From Limnoperna fortunei (taxonomy: Eukaryota > Mollusca > Bivalvia > Mytilida > Modiolidae), in NCBI GenBank assembly GCA_944474755.1, contig OX104124.1:42733342-42797341 (forward strand): DNA of 64,000 nt. The letters are read 5' to 3'. Below are positions 22,016 through 32,453 of the stretch, one piece after another. The translations under genes were made by a program, and so were the position numbers. The notes under the pieces were generated by a model, which did no database searches, had not been told where the DNA came from, and saw only the letters and a list, made by a program, of their open reading frames with translations. Within the stretch, counting starts at the first letter, position 1, and every line of letters starts with the position of its first letter.

Positions 22016-23117
22016 TAGTCTGTTGGTTGAAAACTTGGTGGACAAATGGTCTGTGTGTTGAAAACTTGGTGGACAAGTGGTCAGTGTGTTGGAGGGCTTG
22101 GTGGACAAATGGTATGTGTGTTGGAGGGCTTGGTTGACAAATGGTATGATGGTTGGACACTTGGTGGACAAATGGTCTGTGGGTTGGAGGGCTTGGTTGA
22201 CAAATGGTCTGTTGGTTGAAAACTTGGTGGACAAATGGTCTGTTGGTTGAAAACTTGGTGGACAAATGGTCTGTTAATTGAAAACTTGGTGGACAAATGG
22301 TCTGTGGGTTGAAGGGCTTGGTGGCCTAATGGTCTGTTGGTTGAAAACGTGGTGGACAAACGGTCTGTGGGTTCGAGGGCTTGGTGGCCAAATGGTCTGT
22401 TGGCTTAAAACTTGGTGGCCAAATGGTCTGTGGGTTGGTGTGCTTGGTGGCCAAATGGTCTGTGTGCTGGAGAGCTTGGTTGACAAATGGTCTGATGGTT
22501 GAAAACTTGGTGGACAAATGGTCTGTGTGTTGAAAACTTTGTGGACAAATGGTCTGTGTGTTGGAGGGCTTGGTGGACAAATGGTCTGTGGGTTGGAGGC
22601 CTTGTGGGCAAATGGTCTGGTGGTTGAAAACTTGGTGGACAAATGGTCTGTGGGTTGGAGGGCTTGGTGGACAAATGGTCTGTTGGTTGAAAACTTGGTG
22701 GACAAATGGTCTGTGTGTTGAAAACTTGGTGGACAAGTGGTCTGTGTGTTGGAGGGCTTGGTGGACAAATGGTCTGTGTGTTGAAAACTTGGTGGACAAA
22801 TGGTCTGTGTGTTGGAGGGCTTGGTGGACAAATGGTCTGTGGGTTGGAGGCCTTGTGGGCAAATGGTCTGTTGGTTGAAAACTTGGTGGACAAATGGTCT
22901 GTGGGTTGGAGGGCTTGGTGGACAAATGGTCTGTTGATTGAAAACTTGGTGGACAAATGGTCTGTGTGTTGAAAACTTGGTGGACAAGTGGTCTGTGTGT
23001 TGGAGGGCTTGGTGGACAAATGGTCTGTGGGTTGGAGGCCTTGTGGGCAAATGGTCTGTTGGTTGAAAACTTGGTGGACAAATGGTCTGTGGGTTGGAGG
23101 GCTTGGTGGACAAATGG
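22016..23117. repeat. 31-bp minisatellite, about 35 copies, in intron 4
   Basis: Two unit types alternate, GAAAACTTGGTGGACAAATG and GGAGGGCTTGGTGGACAAAT, each followed by GTCTGTGTGTTG or GTCTGTTGGTTG. The period is 31 bp. Since 31 is not a multiple of 3 and the unit has no stops in several frames, both strands show long artificial ORFs in all frames. Blocks of several units recur (for example GGAGGCCTTGTGGGC at 22595, 22850 and 23035). Confidence 0.93.
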
Positions 23118-23136
23118 GCCAGATAGTTTTGTTGCA

Positions 23137-23262
23137 GGCATGTCAACACTTGGTTTGTTAGTTCAAGCCCAGCTTTGGAAGGTGTGCTAACTCTAAGCTT
23201 AATTGACAAGAATTATTTTCTCTCATTTGCATTTAATTGGGGTTTGGAAATTTTGGATGGAA
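23137..23262 (+). mobile_element. Degenerate SINE fragment
   Basis: Only parts of the family are readable: GTCAACACTTGG, GTTCAAGCCCAGC, AAGGTGTGCTAACTC and CTTAATTGACAAGAATT. Confidence 0.5.
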
Positions 23263-23462
23263 AACCTTCAGACAAATAAACAATTTCAAAGATCTCTGTG
23301 TAAAAAATGTGGCCAAAATAAGGATTAGGCTTTAAAAAAACACAAATCTGGATATAGACAAACATTCATGTATAGAACGCAAAGCAAAAATCAAAAACAC
23401 AAAAACAGAAAGTGAGTAACCCAAGCCAAATAAAAACCATGGGTGCACGATGAAAACCTTAC

Positions 23463-23830
23463 CCTTGAATTCTGAATACATCTGATGCCATAACCAACTG
23501 AATTAATATCACAGTTGGATATAACAGCATGAGCCTGGAGTCCAACCATCACAGCCCCTTTACTCTGTGTGATCCGACATCGGTGGATCATACATCCACG
23601 GACTTCATTCAAAACTTTCTTCATATCATTATCTTCAATGATTTTTATGTGTTCTGATTGGTTCTGACTGCAGATTGATTGCACGTCTGCTCCCAGGCTA
23701 ATGGATGATATAGACCTGGGCATCTGATGTTCTGGATAAGACAACATAATGACAGATTCTTCCTCGGAAGAGAAATCGTCTGTAGAGTAGGAAACATCTT
23801 CAATGTCAATGCTGCTGGTAGAACTACCAC
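23463..23830 (-). CDS. FBXO10: FBXO10 coding exon 4 (linker end and first beta-helix rungs)
   Basis: A 368-nt exon with acceptor TATATGTATAG and donor AAGG|GTAAGG. Two bases complete a Gly codon, then 122 codons (about residues 575-697). The first half is an acidic serine-rich linker (SYSTDDFSSEEESVIML). The second half, VLNEVRGCMIHRCRITQSKG and then SVGYGIRCIQNSR, matches the family's NSVQGCLIRKCLFRDGKGG...TYAVRCIHNSK and opens the main beta-helix. An alternative donor 6 nt further on is unlikely because exon 5 continues the conserved reading exactly. Confidence 0.94.
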
Positions 23831-24180
23831 CTATACATATAAACAAAAAAATAATTTGCTAACAACTGTTCTCATTTTTTCATTTAATTTGTCAGCTGTT
23901 TAAATGACTTCAATAATAATGTCTATGTTAGTAACGACCTTGTCAGCTTTTTGTTTAGGTCACGCGCTTAAAGGAAAAGATGACAGTACCAAACTAAAAG
24001 TTTTGTTGGTTTGTTCTGATAACAAACACAATGTCTCCCTCAAATTCTCTAATGTTATGTGAAAAAAAACTACAGTAAAAAGAGAGAAAATATTCCGTTA
24101 AAAGATATTGCAATTTTAAATTTAAATATTACCAGATTCTCAATTATAAAGTTACATTTCCAACATCTGTTCTAGAACAG
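23831..24180. other. Intron 3, left end
   Basis: AT-rich, nothing recognised beyond the exon 4 acceptor. Confidence 0.45.
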
Positions 24181-24183
24181 AAC

Positions 24184-26795
24184 AAAACTAGATATCAGTG
24201 AGATGGTACTCATCTCTGTGGGCCCTGCGGACCTTAAGGTCAAGGTCAAAGGTCATCAACCATCGTATGGGACACATCGCCTTGATATTATCTACCCACA
24301 TTTCAAATATCAAAGCGTACCTCGAAAAATAAAAAAGTTACAGCCCGGACATGAATTTGTCATTGAGAAAGCAATAATGTGACCTAAGATTAAAGTTCAA
24401 GGTCAAAGGTCAACAATCATGGCATGCAACACATCGCCTTGATATTATCTACCCACATTCCAAATATCAAAAGCCTACCTCGAAAGATAAAAAAGTTACA
24501 GGGCAGACATGAATTTGTCATTCAGAAAGCAATAATGTGACCTTAAGGTCAAAGTTCAAGGTCAAAGGTCAACAACCACTGTATGCGACACATAACCTTG
24601 ACATTATCTACCCACATTCCAAATATCAAAAGCCTACCTCAAAAGATAAAAAAGTTACAGCCCGGACATGAATTTGTCATGCAGAAAGCAATAGTGTGAC
24701 CTTAAAGTCAAAGTTAAGGTCAAAGGTGATCAACCACGGTATGCGACACATCGCCTTGATATTATCTACCCACATTCCAAATATCAAAAGCCTACCTCAA
24801 AGGATAAAAAAGTTACAGCCGGACATCAATTTGTCATTCAGAAAGCACTAATGTGACCTAAGGTCAAAGGTCAACAACCATGGTGTGCGCCACATCGCCT
24901 TGATATTACCCACCCACATTCCAAATATCGAAAGCCTACCTCGAAAAATAAAAAAGTTACAGCCAGACATGAATTTGTCATTCAGAAAGCAATAATGTGA
25001 ACTAAGGTCAAAGGACACATCGCCTTGATATTATCCACCCACATTCCAAATATCAAAGCCTACCTCTAAAGATAAAAAAGTTACAGCCCAGACATGAATT
25101 TGTCATTCAGAAAGCAATAATGTGACCCAAGGTCAAAGGTCAGCAACCATGGCATGCGACACATCGCCTTGATATTATCTACCCACGTTCCAAATATCAA
25201 AACCCTACCTCAAAAGATAAACTAGAGGCTCCCAGGAGCTTGTATCGCTCACCTGAACCTCAAACCAAACAACCCTTTTTATCCAGCTTTTCTTTGCTAT
25301 AAGGAATTGCCGAACACTTCTGCAAAAATCATTAATTTTGACCTTTTAAGGGAATTAACTCCTATAAGAAGGAGCTTTTGATGCTTAGAGGGAGAAGGGA
25401 GGTTTACTTCAAATTTGCTGTACCTATTATACTTTTTTAACTATCAGTCGAAAACTCTCTCAACTCCCGCCCCCCCTCCCCAATCCCCCCCCCCTTTTCG
25501 TAGCTATGTAGTCAGGTGTCATGATTTTTGGTAGAGGAGGTCCTAAAGATGATGTGTGCAATGTTTCAAAGCAGTCCTTTCATTGGTTAAAGAGAAGATT
25601 TTTTTAAATCAAGTAAAATTGATTAAAAAAATGTTCAAGGAGAATAATTCCTAAACGGTTCATCAGACAATCTTGACCCTTAAGTCATTTTTGTAGCCCT
25701 CATAGAGCAGAACAATTAAGCAATGCTAACTTTTTCTCTAGTTCTAATAATTTTCAAGATTTTGAGGCAAAAATGTCAAAAATAATCAATTTAGACAATT
25801 AAAGGGCAATAACTCCTATAAGGAGTCATCATACAACTTCAACCCAATGGAGTGTTTCGTAGAGCTTTTGATGCAGATGAAGGCATGTCCCTTCGGTTTT
25901 CCCGTATCTGTTACACTTTTTTAAATATAAGCCAAAAACTGTATTTTACCCCCCCCCCCTTTTCAGTCCTATTTTTAGCCATGGTGGCCATGTTGGTTAA
26001 TCTGCAGCCATGGTTGGTGCAAACTTGGTTGAGGACATTTGATGGATGATGTTTACAAAGTTTCAAAGCATTACTTTCAGTTGTTTCAGAGGAGAAAATT
26101 TTAAAAAATCAATTAAAACCGATTAAAAAAAAAGTTCAAGGGGAATAACTCTTAAACGGTTAATCAGACAATCTTGACCCTTAAGTCATTTTTGTAGCCC
26201 TCATAAAGCAGAACAATTAAGCAATGCTAATTTTTTCTCTAGTTCTAATAATTTTCAAGATTTTGAGGCAAAAATGGCAAAAAATCATCAATTTTGACAA
26301 TTAAAGGGCAATAACTCCTACAAGGAGTCATCATACAACTTTGACCCAATGGGGTGTTTTGTAGAGCTTTTGATGCTGTAAAAGGAATGTCTCTTCAGTT
26401 TTCCTGTATCTGTTATACTTTTTGAACTAAAAGCAAAAAACTGTATTTTGACCCCCTTGTTCTATTTTTAGCCATGGCGTCCATGTTGGTTGGTCTGAGG
26501 CCATGATTTGTGCAAACTTGGTAGAGGACATTTTACTGATGATGTGTGCAAAGTTTCAAAGCAATCCCTTCAGTGGTTTTGGAGGAGAAGATTTTTGAAG
26601 AAAAGTTAACGACGACGACGACGGACGACGACGGACGCCAAGTGATAGCAATAGCTCACATGACCCTTCGGGTCAGGTGAGCTAAAAAGTTGCAGTCCGG
26701 ACACAATTAGTTTTGGACAGACGGAGGGATGGACGGACAGAAGGAAAGATGGATCACTATAGGGCGTTCGCCACAAAGTGGCGGAGCTCTAATTA
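24184..26795 (+). repeat. Dispersed repeat with about seven internal tandem copies, split by another element
   Basis: Units of about 125-160 bp repeat GACATGAATTTGTCATTCAG, AATAATGTGACC, AGGTCAAAGGTCAACAACC, CACATCGCCTTGATATT and CCAAATATCAAAAGCCTACC, followed by GATAAAAAAGTTACAGCC. After the 1462-bp insertion at 25222-26683 the unit resumes (AAAAGTTGCAGTCCGGACAC) and ends in GGACGGACAGAAGG...GGCGGAGCTCTAATTAT. This ending is of a kind common in molluscan dispersed repeats. Half-site words AGGTCAAAGGTCA form DR1-like pairs in every unit. Confidence 0.85.
25222..26683 (+). mobile_element. Long dispersed repeat with CTAGAGGCTCCC and GGTGAGCTA ends (copy 1)
   Basis: It starts CTAGAGGCTCCCAGGAGC, soon has ATCGCTCACCTGAACC, and ends GGGTCAGGTGAGCTA, so it has inverted CTCACCTGA/TCAGGTGAG words near both ends. 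Its interior contains a duplicated part of about 500 bp (CAATAACTCCTATAAGGAGT at 25807 and near-identical text at 26308) and a GAC-rich run at 26610-26637. It interrupts the unit GATAAA|AAAAGTT of the surrounding tandem repeat. Two more copies lie at 54551-55994 and 56172-57369. No ORF of note; class unknown. Confidence 0.75.
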
Positions 26796-27193
26796 TTAAC
26801 AGGGCTTACATCAATGTCTTGATACAAACCCCAATGGTGTCACAAAAGTACAAAGCTGAAATGAAGGAAATTATAAAGAGGTCTTCCATCAACTTCTTAA
26901 TAAAAACCATAATGATGTCACAAAATTTAACAAAGCGAAAATGAAGGTCTTCACCACACGTCAGTATTTAAGACATATACTATAAACAGGATGTTGCCGA
27001 CAGATGAATATAGCAGTGAAACCTGCCTAAAACCAAATAACTGATTTTTCCAAATAGACTGCAAAGTACATGTATCAACAGGTTTAAGTTCAAATATTGT
27101 GACAAAATGTACATGTATGTTAAGTTTACACAGAATCATATGGTTTATTCTGGGTTCAGTTTAGACAGACTTCACTGTATAATAGGTAGGTAC
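26796..27193. other. Intron 3 beside exon 3
   Basis: A repeated phrase, CATCAATGTCTTGATACAAA / CATCAACTTCTTAATAAAAA at 26811 and 26888, forms a two-copy tandem of about 77 bp. Otherwise nothing recognised. Confidence 0.45.
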
Positions 27194-28277
27194 CTGCAAC
27201 CTCATTAGAATTCACACTGTTGACAGAACCTGAGTCAAACTCATCAGAGTCTTCCTGATCAAACAAGCTGTCACTGCTTCCTGATAACTGTGATCTGTTT
27301 GACAAATTATCATTGTTTACATCATTGTTATTAGAATTGTGTGGGGTAGATCTTTCATCCTCAGGATGGTCCTGTAAATTATCCAGATTTTCATTGACAT
27401 AGGGGGCACATTGTTGTGAATTATTTACTTCATTTTGATTGTTTGAAGAAGAAACTGTTTCAAAATGTGATGATGAAGGTTCTTGTTTACTTGAGGTAGC
27501 ACTGTCTAATTTTGGTATAGAGTGGTCGTAGGAGTTATCTCCCATATGAGAACTCTTTGGTAATGATTCCTTTCCATTTGAATTATATGTGTCTGAAGTA
27601 TTAGTCGCTATACTACTGACATCTGCTGACTCTCTATTTTTTAGGTTTTGACCACTTGGATGAAATTCATATTCTAATTTTGGTAGCAGACTCGGAGTCA
27701 TTATATTGATAGATGGCAGATCACAGAGAACTGATGTTGGAATCGGTAAATGATCCAAAACATCAGAATTGATCACAGATTCAAAATGCAATGACCCATT
27801 TGAACTTTGGCCACAAATCCCATGATCCTCTGTTGTTACCATACTGGAAAATTTTCCTGAACTACAAAAACTTTTTCGTCTTTGATCATTGTCCCCTTGA
27901 TCTGTTGAAAATGTATATGACTTTTCCAATGTTTTCTGTCCAGATGTTAAAGCAGAAGATGTAGAATATGCAGATGTAGGGGCCACTTCCTGTTTCTGCT
28001 TACTGAAATTTTGTATGTTACAATTTTGTGCAATTCTATCCAGCAGACTATTGTAAGTCCAATTTCTCTCGTCCTTCGGATGACCTTCAATAGTGACAGC
28101 GGCCGTATCAGTCTGAGAAAATTCACAATTTTCAATTATACTGGCACTCAGGTGTTGGAATATAACAGTGGCATGTCTAAAGGTACAATATTTAATATGA
28201 CATGACCCTGGACTCTGTACATAGACCATACCATCTTCTAGTATACAGTTATCAACCTGGAGATACCCAAATCTAAC
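27194..28277 (-). CDS. FBXO10: FBXO10 coding exon 3 (conserved block and long linker)
   Basis: At 1084 nt this is the largest exon, from acceptor TTGTTTTCAG to donor TTGCAG|GTACCT. It carries 361 codons plus one base (about residues 214-575). The first 75 or so residues are conserved: VDNCILEDGMVYVQSPGSCH, KYCTFRHATVIFQHLSASI, ENCEFSQTDTAAVTIEGHP and WTYNSLLDRIAQN match the family's early beta-helix. The remaining 285 residues are Ser/Asn/Asp-rich and low in complexity (NSNNNDVNNDNLSN, DQEDSDEFDSGS). Vertebrate FBXO10 has an acidic linker at this point, but it is clearly shorter as I recall it. The linker is probably disordered and may carry phosphorylation sites. Confidence 0.95.
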
Positions 28278-29029
28278 CTGAAAACAATTTTAAAAACAGA
28301 AATCATTTTTAATTTGCTTTGTAAGCTGAATTCAGATTGGCTAATTCAAATGGAGTAACCCATATTATTGTGTTTGTCAAATGACATATTCTTACACTAT
28401 TACATATTTAAATAGTCCCATGACATCATCGATGACAATTAAAATTGTCAAGACTTATAGTTAAAACTTAATTAGAAGAAATATTTTCATGGTTTTGTAG
28501 GTACAAACAGACCCAAACCACGTTATATCGTATAAACTGTTAAGAAATTTGAAATATTTTTAATAAATTACTTAATTTTGGGTGTAAAATATTTTATGAT
28601 TGGTTGAAAAATTGTGTGGATACTCCAATGAACAATAAATGCAAAGTGAGGGGCAGCGAGCTGGAAACTTTTAATTTTACTACTTTTTTCCCTCTTTGTA
28701 GCATGTTTCCCTAAATAAAGTGTTTAAATAAAAAATTATTAGAACTGATTATAATTATTTGGTTGGTTCATTTAAAATTTACTTAGTTATACATGTGTTG
28801 TACAAGATCATTATTACATGTAAATTTATTTCTTATGAACCCTAAAAAATTTTTAATCCATCATTAAAACAATAAAATGTTCTATCAGATGAAGCTAAGA
28901 ATCAGAAGAAATATCATTCATACATTTATATTTAATAAAGCAGATAGCAACACAAAAACAACTGTCAATGGTCAAGATAGTTTTAGTCATCTTTTTTTTT
29001 CTTTTTTGATTACATGACTCTTGATGCTC
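28278..29029. other. Intron 2, left part
   Basis: AT-rich; no gene, array or element recognised. Confidence 0.45.
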
Positions 29030-29200
29030 CATGAGGTTGCAGGATTCAGTCTTACTATGACAGATTGTGCTTGACCACAGACTTAATTAACAAGGATGGA
29101 CAATTTTCCTTTAGAAAGTCAGTGGTTTTCACCTACTATCACAGCAGCATCACCCCAAAAAACTGTTGCTGAAAGTGGTGTTAAACCTCTGTTGAACAAA
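29030..29200 (+). mobile_element. Degenerate tRNA-derived SINE
   Basis: Readable family parts: GAGGTTGCAGGATTCAGTCT, TTAATTAACAAGGATGGACA, AGTCAGTGGTTTTCACC and GCTGAAAGTGGTGTTAAACC. Confidence 0.55.
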
Positions 29201-29397
29201 AAACTGTCTGATAGTCCAAATTCTAACAAACTCTCCTTATTATCTGAGAAAACAATCAATTATTTATGCACGTGCTAATATGACAATATGAAGGAATACA
29301 CAAGAAATGTTTTTACTACATAAATACAAATGTAGCAGTGTAATGTTATACAAGGACTGTTTCATAAATAGTGTTTAAACAAATTCTGTAGATTTGT

Positions 29398-29652
29398 TTA
29401 TTTGTTTGAATGGTGTTTTAACGCCCCTTTCAGCAATTTTCAGATATATCATGGCATCCATTTTTTTATTGGGGAGGAAGCTGGAGTACCTGCAGAAAAC
29501 CGCCGACCTGCATTAGGAAAACTGGCAATGCTTGTCAATTAAGATTGGAGTCGAGTACACCCTGCCCTGGCCCATTAAACTCAGTGTTGACAGACCATGT
29601 GATCAATAATAGGTGATTAACTACCTTATGCACTCGAGCACTGAGGTCCCAC
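29398..29652 (-). mobile_element. tRNA-derived SINE
   Basis: TTTGTTTGAATGGTGTTTTA, CAGCAATTTTCAGATATATC, GGGGAGGAAGCTGGAGTACC, GTCAATTAAGATTGGAGTCG and ATGTGATCAATAATAGGTG mark a nearly full-length copy with a damaged head. Confidence 0.8.
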
Positions 29653-29779
29653 AAATTCTGTTGAAAATGTATGTTGTATTGATTAACATTTACCTATGCC
29701 TAGCTATATAAATAATATAACTTGTTTGTGTCTATGTGAATTACATGAATTTAAGCACATTCTTAAAGCTGGAAAAATT

Positions 29780-30030
29780 GATTGTTCATTTGAATGGTGC
29801 AACTTTCATAGATTTTTAGCTATATAACATCTACTTTGTATTGGGGAAGGAAGCCAGAGTACATAACGAAACCCCCAACCGACAACAGGGGAACTGGCAA
29901 TCCTTTACAATTAAGACTGGAGTCGACTAAACCATGCCTGAATTGAGACTCAAACTAGCATTCTCAGTGTTGACAGACTGGTGATCAATAATTAATGACT
30001 GACTACCTAAACTGCCGGCCACCATGCCAC
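29780..30030 (-). mobile_element. tRNA-derived SINE, diverged
   Basis: TTCATTTGAATGGTGCAACT, GGGGAAGGAAGCCAGAGTAC, GGGGAACTGGCAATCC and GATCAATAATTAATGACTG identify an older copy just downstream of exon 2. Confidence 0.7.
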
Positions 30031-30127
30031 TGCAAAACTTTCATATTTTCATGTATTTCCATACGGTTCTCAAACACTGAAATTTACTGATATATAATTT
30101 CTACATGTCGTAGGCAACATATATTAC

Positions 30128-30584
30128 CTTTAAGATAAAATTAGTGAACCATGGAGCCCTGAATACCAAATTACTGACTCGCCCTGTGAGACCAATTTGT
30201 TCAATACACACCACCAATATGATGCTTCCAAGCTCTCCTACTCCAATCAGTTCAAAGGGTATTTTTGAAGACATTTCAAACTGTTCGTCATATATCCCAG
30301 GATACACTTCAATTCTATCGTAATCATTAGCGACAGCCAGGGCACTTTTTAATGTACTATGTTCCATATCTCGACCAACTCTGATCACCTTACGGTCCTT
30401 TCTGCGTTTTAAGACATACAAGCAGTTAGTTGAAGGATCCGGCTCTTTTGAATATCGACTCCAAAATCGCAGTGACATTATTTGATCTTTGTAAGCTTGT
30501 CGCCATGACTGCGGTTCCGAGTCTGTGTTTAGTGGCCAGAATGGATGCTTCCAATCAGAGCATCTCAGGTAAAGCTCATGCCAT
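30128..30584 (-). CDS. FBXO10: FBXO10 coding exon 2 (after the F-box)
   Basis: A 457-nt exon with acceptor ATCATTTGTAG and donor TTAAAG|GTAATA. Its first base completes the Arg codon of the motif DSTRW, then 152 codons follow (about residues 61-213). Family landmarks in order are WHELYLRCSDWKHPFWPLN, DSEPQSWRQAYKDQ, RKDRKVIRVGRDMEHSTLKS, ALAVANDYDRIEVYPGIYDE and VSNLVFRAPWFTNFILK. These match vertebrate WRQLCLG...HPNWP, EPESWREAFK, SLYDRIVLFPGVYEE and NLVFTPAWF. It bridges the F-box and the beta-helix and includes its capping strand. Confidence 0.96.
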
Positions 30585-31445
30585 CTACAAATGATAATGT
30601 TTAAACTGTAACATTAATACATGTATGTGGATGTGGATATAAGTCTTCAAGAAATCTTAACCATTTTCTTATTAGAACATATGTTAGCTTCAGAATCCAG
30701 TCTTTTCCCTGCTATGAACTTTGTTCATTTAGAAAAAACATTGTTGAGGTTTTTGCTTATATGATTAGAGGGGATAAAATTATGTTTAAACAAATAAACA
30801 CAGTCTTACCCTGAGCATAACCACCAACTGAATCACATATATAATGTAAGGCTGTCTGTACAGTATAATAAACTATAAAAAAAAGTTGTCGTCTGTCTGT
30901 AGAGTATAATAAATTGCACAAAAAAGTTTAAAGTGTAAAATACATCATAAGTACTGACATCATAATGTATTTCCCTTTAATCTTTCAATACTTAAGATAG
31001 ATTTTACACTTACCATTTTTGTGACTACAGGTGAGGGTATGGTGTTTCTTTTGCTTTATCATAAAGGAAACACATGCAAGTACTACGAAAACAAGAATTG
31101 TCACTGCAACACTGATGTCTCGCTTGGCAAATATAGGTAAATACCCCCTTTTTTCTAAGTTCACTCAACCTTGAAAATTTGGCATACAGAATTTTTTACC
31201 AAAGGCAAGAAACATCCTTTGCTATGCTTTTGTACAACCTTGATTGAACCCAAACCGATGTGAGCACAAAAACTCAATTTACTTTAAAGGGCCTTTTTTA
31301 ATGGTCAAACTTACAACATTTCTGCAAAAAATTCATTAGAGCACAATGTAACTTCTAAACAGAAAAAAGAGAGACTACACCTTCCAATGTTAATACATTC
31401 TAAAAAGCATAATTATTTTGGATTGATGAATAAGGTTATGCATAC
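30585..31445. other. Intron 1 of the coding region
   Basis: AT-rich. GTCTGTCTGTA...AGTATAATAAA occurs twice near 30850 and 30895. Nothing else recognised. Confidence 0.45.
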
Positions 31446-31627
31446 CTTGTGCTATCCAGACTTATAACCAGGTCACTCCATGTTTTACATACACAAGCTG
31501 ATCGACAAAGATCTTCTGCAGAAAGGTAGGAAAGTATAATTCTCCAGATCTCCCATGGTAACCCAGACTTATCACCTGGTAAAACTTTACTCCCATTCTC
31601 CGCCTTAAAACTGGGAGAAGACATCAT
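31446..31627 (-). CDS. FBXO10: FBXO10 coding exon 1 (F-box)
   Basis: The reading frame opens with two consecutive ATG codons (31627-31622) and runs to donor ACAAG|GTATGC at 31446: 60 codons plus two bases. After a short polar leader comes the F-box, about residues 20-60, with LPWEIWRIILSYLSAEDLC and CVCKTWSDLVISLDSTR; the family has LPLELWRMILAYLHLPDL and LVCRAWYELILSLDSTRW. The F-box binds SKP1 and so links the protein to CUL1 ubiquitin ligases. The exon extends upstream as 5' UTR to an acceptor TTATTTGTAG at 31649, so at least one untranslated exon must lie further right. A short upstream ATG-AGT-TGA sits in that leader. Confidence 0.95.
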
Positions 31628-31648
31628 CTTTGCTCAACTCATGTTTAT
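31628..31648 (-). promoter_or_regulatory. FBXO10 5' UTR part with a three-codon upstream ORF
   Basis: Between the acceptor (TTATTTGTAG) and the start codon the leader contains ATGAGTTGA, a minimal upstream ORF that could mildly reduce translation. The true promoter and first exon were not found. Confidence 0.5.
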
Positions 31649-32171
31649 CTACAAATAAACAAAGGCAGAAAATTTACTGAATAGTAATTTTAATGTGGTT
31701 TGTGTGTGAGTATAATTGCTAGGTTTATATAAAATCAAATAAAAATTTGTTTTTTGTTTATTGCTACCATACAATTTAATTTGATCTCCCACTACTTCCG
31801 TTTCACTGATATGTCAGGTGGGAGATCTATCAACATCTTGTTACAGTTCATCAAAGTTTCACCAACATCCAAATTTGTACAGCCCCAATTGGAGATGGAG
31901 AATTCTTAGTGTTTCAGAAGTATTGTAGTATTACTGAAACTAAAATTTAGAATTGCACAATTTTACATGTTATCCAAAATGTCATGTTGAGTAAAAGTGA
32001 ATCCAAATACATGTAGTAAAATATGCATGCAAACTCTTGTTTCAAATAGGTCCTGATGTTAATGCCAAAGAGAGGTTGAATAATGACAAAAGATTTTACA
32101 CAAAAAACCTAATTTTTGTCTGGTCAATATAAAAGGTCAAAAACTATGGAGAAGTCTGAACATTCCAAGAT
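31649..32171. other. Sequence upstream of FBXO10 coding exon 1
   Basis: Probably 5' UTR intron. No TATA-like core promoter or CpG-rich start region stands out. Confidence 0.35.
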
Positions 32172-32453
32172 AACCCCATTGCAGAATGTTCTACGATTTT
32201 ACTTGGAGCAAAAAAACATTATTCTTTAACATGATGATGTAATTATGTATAACAACATTCAGTGTGTGGAGTATTAAAAACAATTAAATGCCATGCAAAC
32301 TCCTTAAAATTAAACCCCATTGCAGAATGTTCTACGATTTTACTTGGAGCAAAAAAACATTATTCTTTAACATGATGATGTAAATCTGTATAACAACATT
32401 CAGTGTGTGGAGTATTAAAAACAATTAAATGCCATGCAAACTCCTTAAAATTA
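32172..32453. repeat. Two-copy tandem duplication, 141 bp
   Basis: AACCCCATTGCAGAATGTTC starts copies at 32172 and 32313. They differ by only a few bases (GTAATTATG against GTAAATCTG), so the duplication is recent. Confidence 0.95.

Larger units (their letters stand above)
326..31648 (-). other. FBXO10: FBXO10-like gene, ten coding exons, 3' end outside the window
   Basis: Gene-level entry. Coding exons on the minus strand are 31446-31627, 30128-30584, 27194-28277, 23463-23830, 21893-21974, 18159-18226, 16512-16648, 14180-14250, 12651-12803 and 326-432. Their lengths sum to 2709 nt, exactly 903 codons, and each junction has AG/GT signals in a matching phase. The order of motifs (F-box with LPWEIWRIILSYL, then DSEPQSWRQAYK, ANDYDRIEVYPGIY, CTFRHA, VRGCMIHRC, SGIFMRL, KEAGVYILY, AAGIAVNE, ENQWGGVDIR, NSGCGVW) follows vertebrate FBXO10, not FBXO11, as I remember the family. 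FBXO10 is a substrate receptor of SCF (SKP1-CUL1-F-box) ubiquitin ligases; the beta-helix is the presumed substrate platform. The C-terminal helix and any CaaX prenylation motif lie off the left edge. Introns are large (up to 12.2 kb) and loaded with tandem repeats and transposons. Confidence 0.93.

Noticed and set aside
22326..23141. Higher-order splice-junction array at exon 5
   Set aside because: The 31-bp array stops about 42 bp before the exon 5 acceptor and holds no exon sequence, so it is not a fifth case.
21735..23209. His/Pro/Ser- and Trp/Gly-rich ORFs on both strands
   Set aside because: Result of the 31-bp minisatellite, open in several frames on both strands.
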